NCBI GenBank assembly: GCA_963930645.1
Contig: OZ005648.1
Location: forward strand, 275,955,507 to 276,019,506
Reading direction: 5' to 3'
DNA from: Salticus scenicus
Lineage: Eukaryota > Arthropoda > Arachnida > Araneae > Salticidae
DNA: 64,000 bases
Part shown: positions 48,453-59,600 of the stretch, one piece after another
Layout of the letters: each line of letters begins with the position of its first letter
Numbering within the stretch: the stretch's first letter is position 1
Notes under the pieces: generated by a model
Told to the model about the DNA's origin: nothing
The model's input: only the letters and a program-made list of their open reading frames with translations
Database searches by the model: none
Made by a program: the position numbers and the translations under genes

Positions 48453-48712
48453 GGGACGATACCACCACCTGTTGAGCGAGGTACACCAAATATTAGTAAC
48501 AAATTTATGTCAAGGTTCAAGATAATATAACTTTTTATGAATTTCTGTGCATTAGTTGTCAACACACACCAGGCAGAAAAGAATTATTACACACACACAT
48601 ATATACAGACGGACATTTTCTAAGAATGGTCAAATCATTTTCAAAGCCCCTAAAACACGTAAACTGAAAGTCGGAAACTTATACAAATCCAATATCTTTT
48701 TTTTTTATATAT
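48453..48712 (-). mobile_element. Dispersed-family fragment (minus strand)
   Basis: Read on the minus strand: TTCCGACTTTCAGTTTACG, GTTTTAGGGGCTTTGAAA, TGATTTGACCATTCTTAGAA, AATGTCCGTCTGTATATA and then CCTCGCTCAACAGGTGGTGG. This is the family order for the 5' 260 bases. Much of the region between the CTGT motif and CTCAACAGG is diverged. Confidence 0.6.
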
Positions 48713-50810
48713 AGAAAAATAGAAAAATGATAGCATTTACTTCTAATAAAATCATATAGATTATATGTGTTTCATTTGTTTTCGTTTTTAATAATTAAAA
48801 AAGTACACGTATTAGTTATAGTAGTATTCCAAGTACCTTTTTTTTTAAAAAAAGAATAATCTTACTTAATATTAAGTGTCACCATTCACTAAAATACAAA
48901 TATCGTTAATATTTTCAAAAACTCTATACATTTAACTAATATTCTGTATTTTACCATAAGTCTTGCTTAATTGATATAAATTTAATGCAATGACTGATAA
49001 TCCACATGCTTCGAAGATTTTAATACTGTTTTTTAAAAATAGTGTCCCACTTGCCACATTTCTTTTGGGAAAGGTGTTATACAAAAACAGATTACACATT
49101 CATTAAATAAGCATAAAATCAAAATGACACATTATTAAAACATTAATTTACAAAAGACCTGAATGGTTAATAAAATAAAAAACGATTACATTTATAGAAA
49201 ACCTGAAAAAATACTATGAAAAAATTAATTGCATCCCTCGTAAAATATTAAAAAATATGAATAAAATATTTTATTCGAAAATATTGCTACACATACCATT
49301 AATAAAACAGAATATTTCATTTAATGAACGGATGATTAAAAAGGAAAATTTAAAAACTCTGATACTTCACATTTTTCAGAATACACAATGTATTTTTGTT
49401 ATTATTCGGAAAAAAATGCACGATAAATCTGTTACTTAATGCAAAAAATATTAAAAAGTAAAATCTTTCTTTTCTCTCTCTCTCTTTTTTTTTTTTTTTT
49501 TAATCAAAATCCTAAATATAAATTTTATAAAATATGAAGCATGTATTATCCTCCTTTTAAAATGCAACATACTTTTTTCTTTGATTTTTAAAAATAATCG
49601 TTTAGTGATGGAACTATATGTGTATAGTTGGAAGACAGTTAAACATAAAAAAATATGAAAAGCTTTAAAATGTGGCTATTTGTGAACTAAGCATAAATGA
49701 TGGTATAGATTCCTGAATATGGTGTTTAATTTATAATAAATATTCTTACTGACGAAATTTCCAGGATTAATACTAGAGCTATCAGTGTGCATATTGAACA
49801 GTTTTATTTATTCATTTTTAAGTTTATGGTAAAATAATGTTATTAAAAAAAAAAAAAAAAAAAATGCATGACTTTAGATACTTACCACAAAAAATAGTTA
49901 TAAAAATGTCCCATCAGTTTAAAGAGTGAAACAAATGTTTAAAGTGAGAAAGAAATAACTTTTAATTAGGGACGGAATCGCAAAAGGCACGAGATCTTAA
50001 AATTAGATGTCTAGTGTGATTTCACTAAAGGAGTTCTTCTTGTTTTTCACTAGCCCATCTTTTTCATCTTTATGATGTTCCTACACATCCTTCTCTTGTC
50101 TCTGTAATTATTTTTTCAGAACAATTATTAATAAAAAATTTTATTTCTTTTCCCTTTGCAATTATTTTTCCCTTTGCGTGAAAAATATCTTCTGCATAGG
50201 AATATTAATCAGCGTCTTTAAAAGAACATTATGTCGACTTCAAATTGAAAAAAAAAAAAATCAAAACATCTTACTTACCGCCATATAAGATTTAAAAAAA
50301 AAAAAAAAAATATTATTATTGCAAAATAATAATAATTTTTTAAGTTTGCTATAGGAATGACAAATTTCGTAAAAACACGGTTTTGTGATCAAATAATTTG
50401 CAACGAAGTATTTTAACAGTTTAAATTATCCTTCTGAATAATATTTTGCTTGATATCATATAAATAAATAAATGAATAAAAAAGAACTAACAAAATTAAA
50501 ATTCTGCTCAAACAGAATTTAATTTTAGACAAGAGGCTTATTATAATTATTTTTGACTTTAATGTTGCCGAACACCTTGCTTTATTTAAGGTCCCCAAAA
50601 CTCTTTTTTTCTCTCAGTTTGAAAGCAATATTCATGCCGTCCTCAAAATTTTTAAATATCGCTTAAAACTTGAAACAAAAAGGCATATTATGCAATATAT
50701 TTCACATTTAAATTTTAGCTTATATTAAACACAAATACTTAATATAGTATGTCCCATGGTAATAACTTAATGAACTTAAGTTAGTATACTACCTGAGTTT
50801 TATATATATA
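48713..50810. other. AT-rich DNA without recognised genes
   Basis: Contains poly-T with a CT-rich lead at about 49467-49501, poly-A at 49846-49863 and short A-runs near 50250-50310. Frames at 49257-49439 and 50413-50598 are unremarkable. Confidence 0.5.
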
Positions 50811-51036
50811 GGGGACAGATTAGATTTAAATGCATTAAGCGTCAATATAACGAACAAGAAGATTTTTATAATGCAGTTTACAGTAATTTTTTCGATTAAA
50901 ATAGAAAATTTACTTACATAATTTTTACAAATAGCTACAATAGCTACAATATGGGGAAAAAAAAGATAAAAGTAATATTATTTTAAAATATTTTATAATA
51001 ATTATTTTTAAATCTGAGGAACAACAACTATACTTA

Positions 51037-51071
<35 letters not shown>
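51037..51071. repeat. (AAT)n microsatellite in unit 1
   Basis: About eleven AAT units; absent from units 2 and 3. Confidence 0.95.
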
Positions 51072-51073
<2 letters not shown>

Positions 51074-52292
51074 TATGAACACTGTACCTATCGGGTAATT
51101 AAAATGGAGACTAATTTTCTTAATTTAAAAAATTAATGTTTTATCACTTAAATAAACTTTAAGTTGGGAGGCAATTTAATTACACAAAAGCACACCTATA
51201 TAAAAGGAAAGGGTTAAATTTTCTAAGGACTACAGTACTTGAGTTTTTTTTTTTTTTTTTTTTTTTCTGTACCTTGTACGTCTAATACCCCTGAATGCCC
51301 CAAGAAAAAGAAAGGAAAGTTTTTACTCTCACAACATTCTTTCCAATGACAGATATTGTCAAAAGATAAATATTGTTATTAGCAACTGGCTCGCATTTTA
51401 AAAATATTTTCTAATGAATGAATGCTAAATATTTGATAACAATTGAAAACAATTACCTCAGCATTATGTACGTATAATAACCTATTTTATATACTAAATT
51501 TTATGCTTGTAATTAACTTTTTATTTTAGAAAATGGGAATGAATTAGATTTAAATATACTGAATATCAAATTAAGTATAAAAAAGGTTGAAAAATATTCA
51601 GGTGACTATCATTCGCATTATTAAACTGGAATAATCATTTACATAGTTTTAAGTATGATAATCAATTACAATAATTACAATATAACGATGATAAAAAAAT
51701 GTAATAATTAAAATTGTTTTTAAATAACTATTTAAAATAACGAATTAAATAATACATTGGCCCTGAATTACAAAAAAATAGTATAATAATAATATTAAAA
51801 AGATGAAATATACGAAACGATTTTTTAAATATAAATTATATATGAACACTGTGTTTACAGGAAAATGAAAACTGACAATTTATTTTCATAATGCAATTAG
51901 CTTAATATTTTAAATAATGCAAAATCGGGAAGTATTTTTGTTGATAAAAATGAACCTACTTCAAAAGAAAAGATCAAAAATTCTAAATCGACTGTGATGC
52001 TTAATTCTTATGATATTACTTATTTTAACTTCATATTTTTCTGCCCGGCTTCTAACGTTCATTATCCTTTAATGCCCCAATAAAAAAAATGTGCGAAAGT
52101 TGTTACTCCGACACCTTTTCCTCCGATAATGAATGAGTAGTGTCAAAAACAGTTAGCTTGAATTTTAAAACAAATGCTTAAACCTTAGTAACGATTGAAA
52201 ATAATTATCCTGATATCATGTATGCATAATAACCTAATTTTAACTAAATGTTATGTTATTCTAATAACTTCTTGTTTTAGAAACAAGGAATG

Positions 52293-52369
52293 AATTTGAT
52301 TTAAATAGGTTGGTAGGTTGGGTTTTATGTCGCACTAGTGCTGTGCAATGGGCAATTTGATTTAAATAG
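52293..52369 (-). mobile_element. 45-bp SINE stub with perfect 16-bp target duplications
   Basis: AATTTGATTTAAATAG occurs at 52293-52308 and again at 52354-52369, flanking only 45 bp (52309-52353). On the minus strand the insert reads TGCCCATTGCACAGCACTAG, TGCGACATAAAACCC and then AACCTACCAAC. This matches the AGCACTAGTGCGAAGTAAA block at 28260-28285 and ends in the CCAA-type tail typical of the SINEs here. It is an extreme 5' truncation. Confidence 0.88.
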
Positions 52370-52389
52370 ATAAAATATGAATTGTATAA

Positions 52390-52420
<31 letters not shown>

Positions 52421-53085
52421 ATCAAGGGACAGACGTTTATTTTATTAAACTTGGGCATTTATTTACATAATTTTTATTATGATACTTAATCCCAATCACT
52501 AAAATACGAACCTGGATAAAATTATTTATAAACAGTTAAAAAAAAAGTATTAGTTACGAAGAATTAATTATGTTTTTATTAGTTTAAATTTTTTTTTCAT
52601 AATTATTTATAACAACGAATCAAATAAAAGTTGACCATAAAAATCGAAAGTAAAGTTTTCTAATAATGATATTATAAAGAGGAAATGTACATATCAGAAG
52701 TTATAAGGGCAACTTTGAAAAATGGATAATACATCAACAATGCGTCTACAGGACTGTCAGACTTAGCAAATCATTTTCTTAATTTAATCATTCTGATGAT
52801 CGATCATTTCAATAACTCCCAAGTTGTGCAAAGCAATTTATATTACACAAATGGACTTACACCTATACAAATACACCTACTTGACATGGAAGGGTTTAAA
52901 CATTCAAATTGACTACGTTTCATAAAAAATATTTTTTTTTCCTCCCACTACTTTGAATTTCCAACGCCCCTAAATGCCCCAGTAAAAAGTTAGCGAGAAA
53001 AGTTTTCAGTCTGACATCTTTCTCTCCGATGATGAATGAATGCTGTCAGAAGCAGTTCACTTGCATATTAAAACAAATGCTGGAA

Positions 53086-53878
53086 CGACGATGAATATAT
53101 GAATTGGAGATTGTAGTAACAGTGGAAGATCTAGTTTTCCAATTTCACAGATCGGTGATGCTAATAATTTCCTAATTATTCGGATATGGAAATTTATTGA
53201 TGTATTAGCTCAAGATAAAAGAGTAGAAAAAAAAAGATATCTGTAGTTTATCTTGTGAGATTGAAAAAACGATATGTACAAGATGTATTAAAACATGGTT
53301 TAAGATAATAATGGTTATAGTCTGAATAAATTTAAGATATAACCTTTATCGGGTTTTCTAAAAGGAATTTATTGGAGACAATAATTGCAACTGTTGCTTT
53401 TCGATATTTATTAGAATATTCTGAAAATAATTAGATTATGGGATCTTACTCTATGTTAATATACTCCTGCTGGTACACATTTTTAAGGATTCTGTTTTTA
53501 ATGTATCATATATTCAACATAATTTAGTGATTCTTTTCCCAATGCATATTTGCCCCACCCACATTTCTTCTTTTATATATTTTGAAGTTTCTCATTAATT
53601 TGTAGAAAGTTGGCATCGATATAAAGCTGTCAAAATTACGCAATATTTATTTGTAGTAGCTAAAAAATAAGAAAAATAATTTTAGACAGCTTCATTTAAA
53701 TGCTGTAGCTACTATAAACGTTCATCGAGATAGTTATTCATAAAAAAAAATATATATATAATCTTTTGTTAGCGTGTAACACTATATGTGAGCTGTTTTC
53801 AGTAGTGTTTACAAACAGATACAACCAAAAAAGCTTGAATAGTTTAAAGAAATTTAGCATATATTTATATCAAGATTC

Positions 53879-53915
<37 letters not shown>

Positions 53916-55155
53916 AAGAAAGAAACTATTTTATCAGTTTAAAATGAAAAGATAAATAACGGTAGTTTCCAAAACATTCAAAAGATCTTTAGTTGTTCCA
54001 TATTAAAAAAAGAACTGTCAAAGATAATGAGACTAAGAATTATCGACATTCATTTTATTTAAATTAAATATTTTATTTAGAAAAATGGGAATAAAGAAAT
54101 AAATATTTTTAGAATTACTTCTAAAGATGTTTGTATACACGTAAAATTGATTTACAAAAATTTGAAATTTTGGACAGGAAAATTACAAATAACTAATACC
54201 TATAATAATAGTGATTAAGAAAAAAAAAAAAAGAAAATAATAATGCATAAAACGCATTTTTATTGCACTCGCAGTAGCAGTTTCTAAATAACAATAAATT
54301 TTGCTTTATTGTATTTTTGATATTATTCGTCGAGAGAGCAATTTTACAAACAAATTTTATGTGTGTCTGCTATTTCAAATATTTTAATATATTTTAAGCA
54401 TTAGTATATATTTTTATCATATTTTAAGCATATTTTAATATATTTCTAATATATTTTAAGCATATTTTAATATATTTTAAGCATGACCTTCATTTTGCTT
54501 TAGAATTTTTATTAAAAGTTTTGTAAGCAATTTAAAATTAATACAAAAAATACAGGACCTCAACATGACATTTCAGCAGTGTAGGTGCCAAATTTATTTA
54601 TGTAGAATACTAACTAAAAAAAATATTAACTAAAAGCTCTATCGTTATCTATCATTTATATTTGCAGATTTTCATTATTTAAAATTTTTTTTTTCTTAGA
54701 ATGTCTTGTATGCAAATCACCCATAAAATTATTTACAAAAAGAAGTTATTTTAATAAATAATAAATTATTTATAACATCAAATTTGAGAATTACAATCAT
54801 TTAAGTTACTTTAATAAAGTTGTAAAAATACTTTAAATAAAAAATAAATAATAATAATAATAAACTTAATCAAATTCACTTATAAACGAAATATGTATAC
54901 TAATTTATATTTTAAATACATTAAGCAAAATAATATTAAGCAAAAATTTAATAAATATATCTGCTAAAAGTTACATATATTTATTTTAATAGAAGAAGAA
55001 GAATTAATGCGGTTATATTAATTTAATCAAACAAGTTATTTAATTATAAATATTTCATAATCCCGGTACTGACAGTCACAATGTTTACTCTGACAAGTAA
55101 ACAAAAGAAAAATCCACTTCTAAATAAAACTTACCGGATCGTTACTCATCAGTGA
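53086..55155. other. AT-rich DNA without recognised genes
   Basis: Holds a ~32-A run at 53882-53914 merging into GAAA units, and a minisatellite at 54376. A small stem-loop, TGTTTAC...GTAAACA, lies at 55082-55103. Confidence 0.5.
54376..54486. repeat. AT-rich minisatellite with ATATTTTAAGCAT unit
   Basis: ATATTTTAAGCAT occurs four times, alternating with TTTTAATATATTT. The array has a variable period of about 20-35 bp. Confidence 0.85.
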
Positions 55156-55332
55156 TTTATACTGTCCCAGGAGTCCTGGGACACACTAGAACAAATACGG
55201 GACAAGAAAACTCCTCCAAGAACGGGGTCGGTAATTCTCTCGGAGACAGTGCAATCTGAAATACGTTTACTAAAGCTCAGAGATGGTTGGGTAGAGTCCA
55301 TTTCTCAGACATTCGTAAGGGAGGGAAGGTAG
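55156..55332 (+). CDS. Candidate orphan internal exon, protein unknown
   Basis: An open frame of 58 codons runs from just after a stop (55153-55155) to TAG at 55330. It has no ATG near its start, so an ATG-based search misses it. The upstream border looks like a splice acceptor (TTTATACTGTCCCAG before 55171) and GTAAGG at 55315 could be the donor, giving a 144-bp, 48-codon phase-0 exon. The translation is charged and well mixed, with SVILSETVQSEIRLLKL and RDGWVESISQTF, quite unlike the low-complexity frames around it. The patch is markedly GC-richer than its surroundings. I do not recognise the protein family. Alternatives are a processed-pseudogene or transposon fragment. No partner exon was identified in the window. 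Confidence 0.4.
   Translation, partial: FILSQESWDTLEQIRDKKTPPRTGSVILSETVQSEIRLLKLRDGWVESISQTFVREGR
55164..55182. repeat. 19-bp perfect palindrome GTCCCAGGAGTCCTGGGAC
   Basis: Nine-base arms around a central G, lying across the candidate splice acceptor of the open frame at 55156. A second small stem (AGCTCCC with GGGGAGCT) lies in the same patch at about 55331-55361. Confidence 0.9.
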
Positions 55333-55450
55333 CTCCCATTCATGGCGGGCGGGGAGCTTTAAGGAATAGTGGGTGGTTTAAATTGCAGGGGCGACATGTC
55401 TGTCTGGATGTAAACACAATACATGTGACACGAATGTTGACGGAAAAAGC
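55333..55450. other. GC-richer tail of the 55.2 kb patch
   Basis: Includes CATTCATGGCGGGCGGGGAG and AAATTGCAGGGGCGACATG. An overlapping frame from 55287 to 55475 (62 codons) competes with the candidate exon but starts within it in another frame and looks less coding-like. A strong-looking donor (CCG then GTAAGT) on the minus strand at about 55129-55137 leaves open a minus-strand exon instead. Confidence 0.35.
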
Positions 55451-56414
55451 ATTTGTTTCAAACGAATGCTTATGAAAATAAAATTCAAGGACTTTTAAAC
55501 CAATTTAGCTGTGAATTTTACCTTTGTTTCATTTTATAATATCAACAAACTCATTTTCTATAAGGCAGTAAAATTATTAGCTTCGTCTGTAACGTTCAAT
55601 TATATATATATATATATATAAGATACTTCGTTATTTGTAAAAATCCAGGATAAAATGCATAAATAAATAAATGTTGGTGTTTCAACTTTGAGTTCATTGA
55701 ATAATAATAAAATAAATTAGACTAATAATTTTTTTTACAAAAATAAATAATAAATAAATAAAATAAAATAAAATAAAATAAATAAATAAAATAAAATAAA
55801 ATAAAATAAAATAAAATAAAATAAATAAATAAATAAAAACTTAAAAAAAGAAAGAAAGAAAGAAACTGTAACATCTTAATTTCAGTGATGTGTGTTTCAT
55901 CTTTTTTTTATTTCTTCTTCTGCTTCTGCTTCTTTTTTTTTTTCCTAAGTTTATTTATAAATGTTGTCCAATTATATATAACGAAATTATTATTATTTTT
56001 TTAAATAAGACATTATTTTTCATGTAATAATAATAGTAATAATAATCATAGTCGTATTTTTAATAGTGAAGCAGTTGTGTTAAAAAACCTTTATTTTAAA
56101 TAAAGTTATGAACAATAAAATAAAATTATAAGATTTAAAGAAATATATTATGGTTTTACACTTTTGAATTTTAATAATAAGAAAAATATTACGTTGAGTC
56201 TGATAAATACCTTATTTATAGAAAAGGGGAAAAAAAATAAAATCCAAAGTACTGTTTATATTGTGTTAGAATTACAATTTAAAGAAATGATATTGACAAA
56301 CACAAAAATATATTTTTACTCTGAAACGAAACAAAGTTATATAAAATTTCCATTTATTTTAAAGATATTTAAGTATGTATTATTCAGACGAATTTCCTTC
56401 AACAATGTTCGATT
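55451..56414. other. AT-rich DNA with microsatellites
   Basis: Holds a TA run at 55601-55620 and the AAATA/AAAT array at 55740. The frame at 56164-56418 is lysine/isoleucine-rich and not convincing. Confidence 0.5.
55740..55866. repeat. (AAATA)n/(AAAT)n compound microsatellite ending in GAAA units
   Basis: About 100 bp of mixed AAATA and AAAT units, then a short (GAAA)n. Confidence 0.95.
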
Positions 56415-56675
56415 TTAATAATATGGGTTGGGTTGTAGGGGACTAAGGCCGATTGACTGCACTAGGGACCTAGACCTGAGGGGCAGTGCCCTTTGTGGGG
56501 TTCTTTCAAATGGATTCTAGACCGTATTTAGACACGTTTAAAAATAAATAAATAAAAATACGGAACTCCGAACGGTTAGGTCGATGAGAGCGACCTGGGA
56601 TCGAACTCGGTATTTCACGTCTACCAGCTTTGAGCGCAGAAACGCTCTGCCGCTGCTGGGCCCTCTTAATAATAT
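56415..56675 (-). mobile_element. tRNA-derived SINE with 10-bp target duplications (minus strand)
   Basis: TTAATAATAT at 56415-56424 and 56666-56675 flanks a ~241-bp body in reverse orientation. On the minus strand the head has GCGGCAGAGCGTTTCTGCGC as A box region and GAGTTCGATCCCAG as B box. TCATCGACCTAACCGTTCGG follows, nearly identical to the copy at 44038-44305. The 3' end reads CTACAACCCAACCC, again a CCAA-like tail. An AAAT microsatellite has grown inside the body at about 56540-56558. Confidence 0.88.
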
Positions 56676-59600
56676 GAAAAGGAAAACAAAGTAAATAATG
56701 ATTGCTCTTATATTTCTTTCAAATGAACAACATGTTCTTTAATATCTACATGTCCTACCATTATTAATAAATTAAAAACTAATTAACATTTTCAGTTACC
56801 ACATAAAAAATAAAATAAAAACATCATAAAATGAATGTTATTGAAAGCCTTTTACAATTTATTTGAGTTTTTTATTTTTTATTTATTTATTTATTTTTAT
56901 TTTTTAATTAAATACATTTCTCTAAATTTGAAATGTTACCACCATTATCGCTAATAATAATAATAATTTATTATTTTAAAAATCGTCTTTACCATTTTCT
57001 TATCCATAATTAATGCCATTTAAGTTATTTTTTCCCCTAAGAAATCTAATGGAAATATTAATAAACCAAATAGCAGACCAAATAGCAATTATTTTCGGAA
57101 ACACTTAACAGAAAGACCAAGAAATAATTATGAAAATATACAAATACAGGAAATAATACATTTTTTTCTATTACAAAACCTTTTAAAGAACGCTGTGTTT
57201 AAAATAAATATTTTACTTTATATTTATACATCATGTTATTGTTTAAAGAGTTATTGTTTAAAGAGAATTTATTATATAACTAAAAGTGGATTTCTTAAAA
57301 TAAAATAAAATATTCGTTTCAAATAAATCTTTATAAATCAAAATTACCAATCTCGTAATTTTGATTTTTAAAGAAATTATGATTTACACAAATATTTATT
57401 TATAGTAATTTTAAAAAAACTTTTAAAATACAATTTAGTAGTTAAACTGTAAAAGTTATTAAGCAAAACATTAAAATTACTATCATGATTACTGTTACTC
57501 TTAATTGTGCTATTCAAGATGTACTTGGGTAGATCATATAGCTCTCGCAATTGAAAAAAAAAAAGGGGGGGGGGGGAGTTAAAATATTGATATAACCCTT
57601 TAATGCATAGCGATGTAGATCTGCATCGTATTTTAAAAGCTTATATCGCTTTATGTAGCAACCCTTGCATAGTGTTTTTTTTTTTTTTTTTATTAACTGT
57701 TTTATTGTTTATGAACGCCACTCGAATCTTTGACAGTTTATTTCTTTATGTGTGGCAATTTCCATTGTTGGCGCGCTATCTGAGTACAATTTCATTTCGA
57801 CGCGGGTATTACGAATTATGATTCTTTGTATAAAAAGTAATAAAAATACACAGGAAAATTTGTTTTCGGATAGAAACAAAGTAAGAGTAACAAATACTAT
57901 TTATATATTAAAAATAAATAAATAAATAAAATAAAAAAATAATAACTTCTTTCGTAATGTAAAAATACATCGATATGCAAAATTGGTTATTCTACATTAG
58001 TTCACTAATCCCAAAGTGAATCCTGTTTTTTTTTTTTTTTTCCATTAACTACATTTATTCCCCCGTTGATTTCAAATTTTATTTATTAAAAATAAAAATT
58101 CATGTACTTAAGGTTAATAAACTCTCAGAGTACAACGGTAATTTTAAAGAGTAAAATGCACTATATTTAAACATAGAAATTTTATAGGGTTTTGACTATT
58201 CGCATAAAACTACTTATTAAGTAAATATATACAACATAATAAAACAATTTTTTCTGACTTTATACAGTTGAAAGCCCCAATGGAATCTTATCTCTTCTTC
58301 AAATAAAACTTGATTAAATATATCTAAACATTTTTTAAAAAAAGAAACAAAAAAAAATCAGTATTTTTTTTTTACCAAAAGTGAAATTTTATTTATGATT
58401 TTATGTTTAAAAATTTGATTATCGTTTTTGCCTTGAAATACTCTACGCTCACAAAACAGAATCAAATTACCTGTAGAAGATTTAAATTTCTAAAACGTTA
58501 AATAAAAAAAAAAAACTACAGAGGAATTTAAATTTATGGTTGAACGTATTTTTTATCATTTTTTGTTTAAAAAATATGAATGTTAAAAATATGAATAGGC
58601 ATTTTTATAACAAATATTTCTTTCAGTTCCAAAGATTATTTTTTTTCTAAATGAAACTAAAATAATTATATTCAATACTATTAAAACTCTATATGCATCA
58701 AAAAGAAAAATTTTATTTATCTTAATTATGATCTTATGAAATTAAATTTATAATAAGAAACATACTTTTAGTAAATCCCTAACAATACATTTTTTTTTTT
58801 TTTTTATGTAAATAATTTATCTGAAATAAACTTTTTTTTCCATCAATATTAAAGAAAAATTATTTATTTTACTTTGACTGTTGAATAAACAGGAATTAAC
58901 TATGACTATTAATATGCGAATTATACAGGAATTAACTGAAATTCTTGAAGCATTTTACTGTAATCTCGGTACAATATGACACAGTTTCCTAACACTTAAA
59001 TTGAAAGTTATCAAAGAATCTCTGAAATGGGAGAGGGAGAAAAAAAAAAAACTGTTATCCTTACGTTTACGTAAGATTACGTCATTTGATTCTCGCCAGG
59101 AAATAAAATAAAAGAGTTCTTTAAATGCCGACGTTTATGGAAGGCTGATTCATACCGTATCGAATGATGGGCTAAACAAAGTCTTCCTTTTTCATCCATC
59201 GGGAGTTGAAAAAGCTCCCTTTATTTAAGATTAAAGAAATCCAATAATATCTTGAAGAAAAAATTTTGGTTGCTATTTTGTGTTAAAGTTAACAAACAAT
59301 AATTAAAAAGTAATTTTTAAGTAATCTGGCTCCATTTTATTTATGGGAGTGAAAAAAAAAATGCTCTTTTATTTATTTATATTTATTTACTTTTTTTTTT
59401 TTTTTTTTTCCCGACAGTTTATTTATATAATTATTTATTTTTCTAATAAATCAAAATTTACGGAAATTGCAAAAGCGGATATGAGATCGCTAAGTGCTTA
59501 TATATACAATTTAGCAAGAATGTTGCTGATATGAAATTCGGCGAAAAAGTATATTTTAATCATTTTAATTCACGTCGAGTCATGTTCGTATTTCTTACAT

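Larger units (their letters stand above)
50811..53085. repeat. Degenerate three-copy tandem repeat, ~0.75-0.9 kb units
   Basis: Unit starts at GATTAGATTTAAAT (50818), GAATTAGATTTAAATA (51540) and GAATTTGATTTAAATA (52292). All units share TTTACATARTTTT near the start. CTGAATGCCCCAAGAAAAAG (51288), TTAATGCCCCAATAAAAAA (52068) and CTAAATGCCCCAGTAAAAAG (52970) recur near the end, together with TCCGATRATGAATGA and a TGTCA motif. Copies 1 and 3 also share a T-tract followed by a pyrimidine-rich stretch. Length differences come from microsatellites and indels; copy 3 stops short of the last ~110 bp. No frame is conserved between the copies. Confidence 0.8.

Noticed and set aside
59075..59215. GC-richer patch with a 38-codon open frame containing VFLFHPSGVEKAPF
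   Set aside because: Too short, with no convincing acceptor or donor next to it, so chance cannot be excluded.
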